Source: Dysgonamonadaceae bacterium
GTDB taxonomy: Bacteria; Bacteroidota; Bacteroidia; Bacteroidales; Azobacteroidaceae
Assembly (NCBI GenBank): GCA_031255425.1
Contig: JAIRSN010000196.1
Location: forward strand, 1-13,911
Reading direction: 5' to 3'
DNA length: 13,911 bases
This document shows, one piece after another, positions 7,767 through 13,911 of this stretch. Each line of letters begins with the position of its first letter. Position 1 is the stretch's first letter. The notes under the pieces were generated by a model. The model searched no databases. It was not told where the DNA came from and was given only the letters and a program-made list of their open reading frames with translations. The position numbers and the translations under genes are program-made.

Positions 7767-8400
7767 AATACTGATCGACATAAAGAATATCCGCGCGGGA
7801 TACAACGGAAAAGTTGTCCTGCACGATTTATCGCTGAAGATCTACCAGCAGGATTTTCTCGGCATCACCGGCGCGAACGGATGCGGAAAAACCACCTTGG
7901 TCAAAGTGATTTTGGGTTTGATAAAACCATTGTCCGGCGAGGTTTGTTATGCCCATAAAGAATTGAAAAAACGGATCGGTTACATGCCGCAAACCAATTA
8001 CATCGACAGGAAATTCCCCATTCTGGTTTCCGAAGTCGTTGCTTCCGGGTTGAGTTCCGGAGGAAAGATGACCCCTTCTCAAAAGAAAGAAAAAGTATCC
8101 GGAATGATACGCGAAATGGGGCTGGAAAAGATAAGCCATCGCCCGATCGGAGAACTGTCCGGCGGACAGTTGCAGCGCACCTTACTCGCACGCGCCATGG
8201 TCAACACGCCCGAACTGCTGATTTTAGACGAGCCGAATGCATACGTAGACAAATCGTTTGAAACGCACTTCTATGAATTATTACAGGAAATAAATAAAAA
8301 AACAGCAATCGTATTGATTTCACACGACTTGGACGCCGTGGCAGCGATGGCGAAACACAGCCTGTCGTTGTCTGTTATGCGATGCACAAACCCGGAATAA
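7759..8400 (+). CDS. znuC: ZnuC-like metal ABC transporter ATPase, short C-terminus
   Basis: This 213-residue ABC ATPase has Walker A GANGCGKTT (38-46), Q-loop Gln78, signature LSGGQ (133-137), Walker B LLILDEP (153-159) and H-loop His189, so the catalytic core is complete. The D-loop reads NAYVD. The family is the metal-type ATPase that pairs with ZnuA-like proteins, and the gene starts inside the end of the upstream binding-protein gene. The protein stops only 24 residues after the H-loop, shorter than the roughly 250-residue ZnuC proteins, and its tail (SLSLSVMRCTNPE) does not resemble the usual VxCVNxxLHxH-type ending. Another frame through 8364-8399 reads VVVCYAMHKPGI, which fits slightly better, so a small indel or a deletion junction is possible. 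No ZnuB permease gene follows. Confidence 0.85.
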   Translation: MNEILIDIKNIRAGYNGKVVLHDLSLKIYQQDFLGITGANGCGKTTLVKVILGLIKPLSGEVCYAHKELKKRIGYMPQTNYIDRKFPILVSEVVASGLSSGGKMTPSQKKEKVSGMIREMGLEKISHRPIGELSGGQLQRTLLARAMVNTPELLILDEPNAYVDKSFETHFYELLQEINKKTAIVLISHDLDAVAAMAKHSLSLSVMRCTNPE

Positions 8401-9347
8401 TGGACAATTTTATCTTTTCGTTGAATGTAGTTACGCCGCTCTTTGTCCTGATGGCAATCGGCTACGGTGTGCGGCAGATCCGGTTTATATCCGATGAATT
8501 TCTTGCCCAGATGAACCGGTTTGTCTTTAAGTTCTGCCTGCCGCTGATGCTGTTTCAGGACATCCGCCTGTCCTATAAGGGCGATTTTTCCAATACGAAA
8601 CTGATCTTTTCTTCGCTTGCCGGAATTACGGCTGTCATCCTGCTGTCGTTCCTGATTGTTCCCTTTCTGGTGAAACGGAAAGGACAACGCGGCAGTATGA
8701 TTCAAGGAATCTTTCGCAGCAACTTCCTGATTTACGGCTTGCCGCTTGCAACGGGAATGTACGGAAGCGCCGCCGTCTCCGGGATTGCGATGCTGATGGG
8801 AATCATGATTCCTTTTTATAATGTGGCGGCGGTGATTATCCTTTCCATTTATTCCGAAACGGGCACGCATCGGGTGACGTTCAAAAGCGTTGCGCGCGAC
8901 ATCGTGTCCAACCCGTTGATTCTGGGTTGCTTTTTCGGGCTGCTCGGCGGGATGATGCACTTGCAGTTTCCCGTTGCCATCGAAATCCCGCTCAAACAGT
9001 TGGCAGGCGTAGCGGCGCCTTTGGCGCTGTTTGTCATGGGGGGCGAATTTAAGTTCCGGTCGTTGAGGAGCAACCTCGTGAAAGTAATCGCGGTCACGAT
9101 TGCCCGCCTGATCATTGTTCCGGTCACCGTGTTGGGCATCTGCGTGCTGATCGGGTTCCGGGACGTCGACCTGGCGATACTGCTCAGCATCTTCGCAACG
9201 CCCACCGCAATGGCGAGCTACATCATGGCCAAAAACATGGGCAACGACGGCGACCTTTCTTCGCAAATCGTGGTCTTGTCCACCGCTTGCTCGTGTGTCA
9301 CGATTTTCCTGCTGATTTTCTTCCTTCGCAGTTGGGGGTATCTTTAA
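8400..9347 (+). CDS. AEC-family (auxin efflux carrier type) membrane transporter
   Basis: The 315-residue protein has about ten hydrophobic segments (roughly 6-24, 38-53, 68-91, 108-123, 126-150, 168-187, 203-215, 226-252, 257-275, 287-309). AEC signatures are FRSNFLIYGLPL (105-116), NPLILG (171-176), APLALFVMGG (206-215) and TPTAMASYIMA (267-277). Members are inner-membrane secondary carriers, some exporting organic acids such as malate; the substrate here is unknown. The ATG at 8400 shares its A with the stop of the ATPase gene (TAATG), implying translational coupling. An in-frame ATG at 8382 is possible, but the residues before MDNF look like ATPase tail. It is not homologous to ZnuB and should not be read as the missing permease. 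It ends 9 bp from the convergent DUF2807 gene, with no terminator between. Confidence 0.9.
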   Translation: MDNFIFSLNVVTPLFVLMAIGYGVRQIRFISDEFLAQMNRFVFKFCLPLMLFQDIRLSYKGDFSNTKLIFSSLAGITAVILLSFLIVPFLVKRKGQRGSMIQGIFRSNFLIYGLPLATGMYGSAAVSGIAMLMGIMIPFYNVAAVIILSIYSETGTHRVTFKSVARDIVSNPLILGCFFGLLGGMMHLQFPVAIEIPLKQLAGVAAPLALFVMGGEFKFRSLRSNLVKVIAVTIARLIIVPVTVLGICVLIGFRDVDLAILLSIFATPTAMASYIMAKNMGNDGDLSSQIVVLSTACSCVTIFLLIFFLRSWGYL

Positions 9348-9356
9348 AAAAGGGAG

Positions 9357-10088
9357 TTATTCTACTTTCCGGATGTTGCCGGCGCCGCTCAGGTGTTGGG
9401 TAACGCTTGCCGGGTTTCCTTTGTATTCCACATCGCCGGCGCCCGAAACGGAAATGTTCAGCCGTTCGTACGCAAAGGCGCGGATGTCGCCCGCACCGCT
9501 GACGGAACAATCCAGGGTGTTTGCCAGAAAATCAAAAGCCCGGATGTCGCCCGCGCCGGAAACATGAAATTCGGCATCCGTTGCCGCTCCACTGATTTCC
9601 GCGTCGCCCGCGCCCGACAGGGTCACCCGTATCTTCTCGCAGTACAGGCTGTCGGCTTTCACATCGCCCGACCCCGATACGTGAATCTCCATACTTCCGG
9701 CGTTGACTTCCCGTTCCATATAGAAATCCCCTGAGCCTGCCACGCTGACCTTCGAAAGGTTTCTCGAATTGGTATAAATCCTGAACCGGCTGGGCGTTAA
9801 CAGGGAGTCGTTTTTCCGGGTGATTGTCAAGCGGTGGTTCTCCACCGAAACTTCCACGCCCGGCAAAACATTCCGGTCGACCGATAGTTGTAAAAACGGC
9901 CGGTCCTGCGAAATCTGTTGGTAATAGACGTCTGCCGGCACGTTCAGTACGATTTCGTCGTAGTCGTCGATCGGTATTTTTTCATGAACAATGATGTAAT
10001 TGCCCTTTATTTCCCGTTGGAAATTAAAAGTACACGAAGTTAAAAAAGGAACTGCGGCAAAGCACAGGACAAACAGGGAGTGTTTCAT
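9357..10088 (-). CDS. DUF2807 (GIN-domain) beta-helix lipoprotein
   Basis: This 243-residue lipoprotein (lipobox LTSC, Cys19) belongs to the family annotated as 'putative auto-transporter adhesin head GIN domain'. Seven copies of SG(A/S)G(D/N) recur every 18-21 residues at about 117, 138, 158, 177, 197, 215 and 234, as expected for successive coils of a right-handed beta-helix. Two adjacent coils share GAGDIRAF, and the matching DNA recurs at exactly 60 bp (9481 and 9541), which suggests duplication of one coil. The biochemical role of the family is not established; envelope location is inferred from the signal peptide. It is the last gene of its operon and overlaps the hydrolase gene by 4 nt (ATGA). 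Confidence 0.9.
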   Translation of the reverse strand: MKHSLFVLCFAAVPFLTSCTFNFQREIKGNYIIVHEKIPIDDYDEIVLNVPADVYYQQISQDRPFLQLSVDRNVLPGVEVSVENHRLTITRKNDSLLTPSRFRIYTNSRNLSKVSVAGSGDFYMEREVNAGSMEIHVSGSGDVKADSLYCEKIRVTLSGAGDAEISGAATDAEFHVSGAGDIRAFDFLANTLDCSVSGAGDIRAFAYERLNISVSGAGDVEYKGNPASVTQHLSGAGNIRKVE

Positions 10089-10882
10089 TTTTTCAGGAGA
10101 CGAGGATCATACATTTCGGTGTATGCGTCGTGGTAGAATACCACTGCGGCATTTTCTTTTTTGAGTTGTTGCTTGAGCGCTGCTTTCGCATCGAAAGATT
10201 CCAGCGGATGCGTGTCGTACGCGGAAATCCACTCGCCGGACCAGTGCGCTTTGGTCGGTATAACGTCGCCGGGAAAGACAACCGTCCCGGCGGAGGCTTT
10301 GAACGCAACAACGATTTGTCCGGGCGTATGTCCGTCGTGAAGGGAAACCCGCAGCCCGGGATACAGCTCCGAATCGTCGCGGAGCAAGGTCATCCGTCCG
10401 CTTTCCGCCACCGGCATAAAGTCCGCCGGACGGTAGGAACTTTTCTCCAAGGTGTGCGGCGACAGATAATTCGTAAACTGCGATTCGCCCACCCAGTGCA
10501 TTGCCTGGGGAAAGGTGACGAGCAGCTTGCCCGCCCGGTCTTTGTGGGTGCAACCGCCGCAGTGGTCGAAGTGAAGGTGCGAAAGGACGACGTCCGTCAC
10601 CTGTTCCGGCGCGAATCTCGCCTTCCGGACCCCGGCGGCAATATCCTCCGTATCCCGAAAATGATAGGAGGATAAAACGCCCAGGTCTTTGGTTCCGACG
10701 CCGGTGTCCAGCAGGATCACGCGCGTATCGTTCCACAACAGCAAACAGTTCATGGCAAGGATGCAGCGGTTCGCTGCGTCGGCACGATACCTCCTTTGCC
10801 ATACGCGCTGGGGAATCATTCCGAACATCGCTCCGCCGTCGGCGCGAAAGAAACCGGTTTTCAAAACCTGATACTGCCACAT
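10085..10882 (-). CDS. Metallo-beta-lactamase-fold hydrolase
   Basis: The 265-residue protein has no signal peptide and is probably cytoplasmic. All metal-site motifs of the MBL fold are present: HLHFDH (102-107), His185 in DGHTPGQ, bridging Asp206 in FPGD, and His251 in FYHD. This is a complete dinuclear site of the kind seen in lactonases, glyoxalase II-like enzymes and other esterases; the VLSHLHFDHCGG and DGHTPGQ context recalls the AHL-lactonase-like branch, but substrate cannot be assigned. The start codon overlaps the peptidase stop (TGATG) and its own stop overlaps the DUF2807 start (ATGA), so the three genes are tightly coupled. Confidence 0.92.
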   Translation of the reverse strand: MWQYQVLKTGFFRADGGAMFGMIPQRVWQRRYRADAANRCILAMNCLLLWNDTRVILLDTGVGTKDLGVLSSYHFRDTEDIAAGVRKARFAPEQVTDVVLSHLHFDHCGGCTHKDRAGKLLVTFPQAMHWVGESQFTNYLSPHTLEKSSYRPADFMPVAESGRMTLLRDDSELYPGLRVSLHDGHTPGQIVVAFKASAGTVVFPGDVIPTKAHWSGEWISAYDTHPLESFDAKAALKQQLKKENAAVVFYHDAYTEMYDPRLLKK

Positions 10883-12996
10883 CAGTCTTCTATTTTATTT
10901 TCCTTCTTCAACCAGTGATCAAACCAGCGGAAAAACTCCCGCTGGAAAAGGATTCCGTTTTGCGGCTGCGAGATCCAGTGGTTCTCGTCCGGAAAGATCA
11001 GCATCCGGGAGGGGATGTTGCGCAGTTGCGCCGCATTGAAAGCCATCATGCCCTGCGAGGCAAGAATCCGGTAATCCAGCTCGCCGTGGCTGACCATGAT
11101 CGGCGTGTCCCATTTGCCGACAAAGAGGTGCGGCGAATTGGCGTACGACTTTTGTGCCGTGCTGTTGTAGCGTTCCCAATACGGGCCGCCCAAATCCCAG
11201 TCGACAAACCACATTTCTTCCGTTTCTAAGTATTGCGCTTCCAGGTTCATGATGCCCGCATGGGAGAAGAACGCCTTAAAGCGCTTGTTGTGGTTGCCCG
11301 CCAGCCAGTAGACGGAGAAGCCGCCGTAACTTGCGCCGGTACAGCCCAAGCGGTTTTCATCCACAAACGGCTCTTTCGACAGGGCGTCGATAGCGGAAAG
11401 GTAGTCCCGCATGTTCTGTCCGCCGTAGTCGCCGCTGATCTGTTCGTTCCACGCCTGCCCGAATCCGGGTACGCCGTGCCGGTTCGGTGCGACCACGATG
11501 TAGCCGTGTGCTGCCATCATCTGGAGGTTCCACCGCGTAGACCAGAACTGGCTTACCGTGCTTTGAGGTCCTCCCTGGCAATACAGGATGGCGGGGTATT
11601 GCTTCTCCGGATCGAAATCGGGCGGGTAAACCACCCAGGTCAGCATATCTTCCCGCGTGGTCGTCTTGATCCAGCGCGCTTCCACCCGTCCCATCGTCAT
11701 CTGGTTCAGAATATCGGTGTTTTCCTGCGAGAGGTTGGTTTGGGCGCCGTCTGCCAGGGAAACGGCATACACTTCCGGGGGCGACGACAACGACCGGCGA
11801 AGCCCGATCAGGCAACCGTCTGCCACTGCTACCGAGGTGTAATCGTGATCGCCTTCCGTCAGCCGGACGATATGGTTTTCGGTCCTTGCCACCGCGTCCA
11901 AGGCGTTGACCCGGTAGAGTTGATTGGTTCCCAGGACATTGGAAACGAAAAAGAGGTCGCTGCCCTGCTTGTCCCAACAGAAATCATCTACATTGTAGTC
12001 GAAATATTCGGTGATGTATTTTTTCACGGTGGTCGTCAGGTCCAGCACAAAGAGGCGCACCTTGTCCGATTCGTATCCGTCGCGTTTCATGCTCAGCCAC
12101 GCAATGTAACGGCCGTCGGACGAGAACTGCGGGTTGATGTCGTATCCCAACATGCCTTCGGTCAGGTTGCCGGTGCGTTTGCTGCCGGTGTTGTACAGGT
12201 AAATATCCGAATTGGTGGATTGAGCGTAGGCTTTTCCTGTTTTCTTCCGGCAGGTGTAGGCAATGCTCTTGCTGTCGGGCGACCACGCCAACTGTTCGAT
12301 GCCGCCCATCGGCTTCATCGGCGATTCGAACGGTTCGCCTTCCAGCAGGTCGGTCACGTTGGACAGTTCGAAGCCGTCGAAATCGGCTACAAACGGATGC
12401 GGGATGGATTCGACCCATTCGTCCCAGTGCTTGTACATCAGGTCGTCGATGATTCGCCCGCTGGATTTGTCCAAGTCTTCGTACCGTTCGGCGCTGGACT
12501 CGAACGCTTTTACCTGGCTGACGAACAACACTTTTTTCCCGTCGGGCGAAAACCGGAAGCCTTCGATGGCTTTGTCGGAACGGCTGATCTGCGCCCGGGC
12601 GGTCCCGTCGGGATTCATTTCCCACAACTGCCCCTGGTAGAGGAAAGCGATCCGGGTGCCTTCTTTAATGTATTGGGCATTGCTTTCGCTGCCGGGCGTG
12701 TGGGTGATTTGCTTTTTGTCCGAGCCGTCGACCCGCATCGAGAACAGTTCCGTATTCCGTTTGTTCAGGGCAATGTCGGCATAGGAAACGCTGTACAGGA
12801 CGGTTTTGCCGTCCGGGGAGACGGTCACTCCGCCTACCTGTCCCATAAGGTGCAACACTTCGGCGTTCAACCTGCCGTCTTTCACTTCCAGCGGCTTTTT
12901 GCCGATAATCGTTTCGCTCACATCTTCTTTCGGTGCAAGCCGGCAAGCAGAGAAAAGGACTGCTGTCATCATTGAAAAGAAAATTAATTTATTCAT
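10882..12996 (-). CDS. dpp5: DPP5-like S9-family dipeptidyl peptidase (lipoprotein signal)
   Basis: This 704-residue prolyl-oligopeptidase-family protein has a putative lipobox (FSAC, Cys18). A seven-bladed beta-propeller spans about 50-430, with repeated SPDGK/SPDSK turns at 60, 150 and 239. A C-terminal alpha/beta hydrolase domain follows from about 440. The catalytic triad is Ser556 (GASYGGF), Asp641 (HGELDY) and His673 (DENHW). The spacing of 85 and 32 residues equals that of the triad I recall for Porphyromonas gingivalis DPP5 (Ser542/Asp627/His659), which releases dipeptides with a hydrophobic or small penultimate residue in the periplasm. A similar role in breaking imported oligopeptides into dipeptides is likely. 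It begins 6 nt after the FKBP stop and overlaps the downstream hydrolase start by 1 nt. Confidence 0.93.
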   Translation of the reverse strand: MNKLIFFSMMTAVLFSACRLAPKEDVSETIIGKKPLEVKDGRLNAEVLHLMGQVGGVTVSPDGKTVLYSVSYADIALNKRNTELFSMRVDGSDKKQITHTPGSESNAQYIKEGTRIAFLYQGQLWEMNPDGTARAQISRSDKAIEGFRFSPDGKKVLFVSQVKAFESSAERYEDLDKSSGRIIDDLMYKHWDEWVESIPHPFVADFDGFELSNVTDLLEGEPFESPMKPMGGIEQLAWSPDSKSIAYTCRKKTGKAYAQSTNSDIYLYNTGSKRTGNLTEGMLGYDINPQFSSDGRYIAWLSMKRDGYESDKVRLFVLDLTTTVKKYITEYFDYNVDDFCWDKQGSDLFFVSNVLGTNQLYRVNALDAVARTENHIVRLTEGDHDYTSVAVADGCLIGLRRSLSSPPEVYAVSLADGAQTNLSQENTDILNQMTMGRVEARWIKTTTREDMLTWVVYPPDFDPEKQYPAILYCQGGPQSTVSQFWSTRWNLQMMAAHGYIVVAPNRHGVPGFGQAWNEQISGDYGGQNMRDYLSAIDALSKEPFVDENRLGCTGASYGGFSVYWLAGNHNKRFKAFFSHAGIMNLEAQYLETEEMWFVDWDLGGPYWERYNSTAQKSYANSPHLFVGKWDTPIMVSHGELDYRILASQGMMAFNAAQLRNIPSRMLIFPDENHWISQPQNGILFQREFFRWFDHWLKKENKIED

Positions 12997-13002
12997 ATTG
13001 AT

Positions 13003-13512
13003 TTACGGATATTGATTGATGTCTACTAATTCGATGTCGAAAAACAGCGTGGAGTAAGAAGGAATCGAGCCGGTCGAGTAGGCTCCGTAGCCCAGGTGGT
13101 AGGGGATGCAGATGCTCCACTTGTCGCCCACGACCATGTTCTGGAGGGCTACGCCGAAGCCGCGGACGGTCTTGTTCACCGTCAGGACGGCTCCGGTACC
13201 GGAATCGAAGACCGTTCCGTTGTAATACATTCCTGTGTAGTTGACGGTTACGGCGGCGGTTTGAAGGGGGTATTCGCTGCCTTTCGCGGTGTTCCCTGCC
13301 GACAGGTCCTGGTAGTACACGCCGGTGGGGGCGCCTTCCGGAAGGGTGACCGGCGACCATGCTGCCGAAGCCTTTATTTCGTTGTATGCTTTCTGGTTAT
13401 CTTTTCGCCATTGGGCGGTCGAGTCGTCGTCGTTGTTGCAGGCGGCGAATGTGACGGCGAGGATTGCAAGCGGGAGCAATAGTCTCCTGGTGTTTGTTCT
13501 TGTTTGAATCAT
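13003..13512 (-). CDS. FKBP-type peptidyl-prolyl cis-trans isomerase lipoprotein
   Basis: The 169-residue lipoprotein (lipobox FAAC, Cys25, followed by an acidic NNDDD stretch) carries one FKBP domain at about 84-165. Active-site landmarks against FKBP12 are Tyr92 (NYTG), Phe102-Asp103 (VFDSG), Tyr142 (GYG) and Phe158 in the closing LFFDIEL strand. The pocket-floor Trp is Phe119 (VRGFG). It is a probable periplasmic prolyl isomerase that helps fold exported proteins. It is the first gene of the operon with the S9 peptidase, MBL hydrolase and DUF2807 protein, and has its own promoter candidate upstream. Confidence 0.9.
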   Translation of the reverse strand: MIQTRTNTRRLLLPLAILAVTFAACNNDDDSTAQWRKDNQKAYNEIKASAAWSPVTLPEGAPTGVYYQDLSAGNTAKGSEYPLQTAAVTVNYTGMYYNGTVFDSGTGAVLTVNKTVRGFGVALQNMVVGDKWSICIPYHLGYGAYSTGSIPSYSTLFFDIELVDINQYP

Positions 13513-13540
13513 GAATTTTTTAGTTTAAATTTAATTTCGA

Positions 13541-13571
13541 CAAAGATAAAACATTTTGTATTTCTAATAAA
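13541..13571 (-). promoter_or_regulatory. Bacteroidetes-type promoter of the FKBP-peptidase operon
   Basis: On the minus strand TATCTTTG (13548-13541) matches the -7 consensus TAnnTTTG exactly. TTTA (13571-13568), three of four bases of the -33 TTTG box, lies 19 nt upstream. The expected start site is close to 13534, leaving a short A/T-rich leader before the ATG at 13512. The inverted-repeat element begins only 20 bp beyond the -33 box. Confidence 0.6.
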
Positions 13572-13591
13572 GGAATAGGGCAAAAATGACA

Positions 13592-13710
13592 CGGACACGC
13601 AGTGTCTTTTATATTACACCTTATATATAATATGGTACAGGATGATGATAACCCATAGCCAAGCAAATACACCGTACCTCATTAAAATTATAAGAGACAC
13701 TGCGTGTCCG
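13592..13710. repeat. 119-bp inverted-repeat element with palindromic arms (REPIN/MITE-like or bidirectional terminator)
   Basis: Arms of 22 bp at 13592-13613 and 13689-13710 are inverted copies with one mismatch, around a 75-bp A/T-rich centre that holds the palindrome TTATATATAA (13621-13630) and a GGTAC/GTACC pair (13634-13638, 13674-13678). Each arm also contains its own dyad, GACACGCAGTGTC or its complement (5-bp stem, 3-nt loop). Two inverted palindromes around a short core is the REPIN arrangement. The right arm is followed by TTTTTT (plus strand) and the left arm by ATTTTTG (minus strand), so it may also end transcription in both directions. No clear target duplication is seen and no transposase is in the window. 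Confidence 0.6.
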
Positions 13711-13911
13711 GTTTTTTAGCGATAGTAAAAGTCATCAGCGTCTTCCCCTTGTACGCACCCTTACCATGTATAAAAACCGTTGCCATACCGATACGGTTGT
13801 TATCGCGGTAAGAAAGTTCGTAGTCGACCGAAAAGACCAGTTCTTTCTTCTCGTAAAACACCTTCGGCAGCACGACGACCGGAACGCCCTCATACACCTG
13901 CGGCGGAATGG
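13688..13911 (-). CDS. C-terminal end of an Ig-like-repeat surface protein (5' end beyond window)
   Basis: The frame is open to the window edge, so this is a partial gene; the GTG at 13897 is internal. The visible 74 residues read IPPQVYEGVPVVV..., then VDYELSYRDNNRIGMATVFIHGKG, given here as its parts VDYELSYRDNN and RIGMATVFIHGKG, and end AYKGKT...FTIAKK. This is the bacterial Ig-like repeat of the pattern DYxxSYxNNxxxGTATVxIxGKGxYxG, common as tandem repeats in secreted or surface proteins. A larger extracellular protein is therefore likely to the right. The last codons (about PDTQCLL) and the stop lie inside the right arm of the inverted-repeat element, so the natural C-terminus may have been replaced. 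Confidence 0.75.
   Translation of the reverse strand, partial: IPPQVYEGVPVVVLPKVFYEKKELVFSVDYELSYRDNNRIGMATVFIHGKGAYKGKTLMTFTIAKKPDTQCLL

Noticed and set aside
8271..9266. Minus-strand open frame of 331 codons opposite the AEC carrier
   Set aside because: Its His/Gln/Asn/Arg-rich, domain-free translation is typical of the antisense of a hydrophobic membrane-protein gene.
8400..9347. AEC carrier as a replacement for the ZnuB permease
   Set aside because: AEC proteins are secondary carriers without the cytoplasmic coupling helix of ABC permeases; there is no sign that it engages the ATPase.
11233..12975. Plus-strand open frame of 580 codons opposite the S9 peptidase
   Set aside because: The opposite strand carries a complete propeller and catalytic triad; this frame is open only because of the peptidase's codon use.
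3400..13512. SusCD and DPP5 forming one peptide-uptake locus of RagAB type
   Set aside because: The two operons are separated by an unrelated oppositely oriented operon, and the SusC-linked PKD lipoprotein points more to glycan binding; proximity alone is weak evidence.

Overview
This window looks like chromosomal DNA from a Bacteroidales bacterium (Bacteroidota). The grounds are a SusC/SusD outer-membrane pair, many lipoprotein signal peptides, A/T-rich start regions without Shine-Dalgarno sequences, and promoter candidates matching the Bacteroidetes -7 consensus TAnnTTTG. GC content is near 50% by eye. The closest recognisable family member is the dipeptidyl-peptidase 5 of Porphyromonas, so a Porphyromonadaceae/Tannerellaceae-type host is plausible, but genus cannot be fixed from the sequence alone.

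Layout. (1) 1-331 is non-coding: a 41-42 bp tandem array carrying a 19-bp palindrome, then two face-to-face intrinsic terminators. (2) 332-6609, minus strand: a three-gene nutrient-uptake operon, read susC -> susD -> PKD-type surface lipoprotein. No glycoside hydrolase or dedicated regulator lies in the window, so the substrate is unknown. (3) 6610-6917 is the divergent intergenic region. It holds two interlocked perfect inverted repeats that could form an H-type pseudoknot just upstream of the susC start, plus promoter candidates for both directions. (4) 6918-9347, plus strand: a znuA-like lipoprotein, a znuC-like ATPase and an AEC-family carrier, coupled by overlaps of 8 nt and 1 nt. The expected ZnuB-type permease is absent and the ATPase C-terminus is short. 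(5) 9357-13512, minus strand: a tightly packed four-gene operon, read FKBP isomerase lipoprotein -> DPP5-like S9 peptidase -> metallo-beta-lactamase-fold hydrolase -> DUF2807 lipoprotein, convergent with region 4. (6) 13513-13911: an FKBP promoter candidate, a 119-bp inverted-repeat element built like a REPIN, and the C-terminal end of an Ig-like-repeat surface protein whose stop codon lies inside that element.

Working together: most products are predicted to act at the envelope. SusCD and the surface lipoprotein capture and import a polymer-derived ligand. The FKBP, peptidase and DUF2807 lipoproteins suit periplasmic or surface protein folding and peptide processing. The Znu-like proteins handle divalent metal. 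The least explained parts are the structured susC leader, the two repeat elements and the permease-less metal-transport operon.
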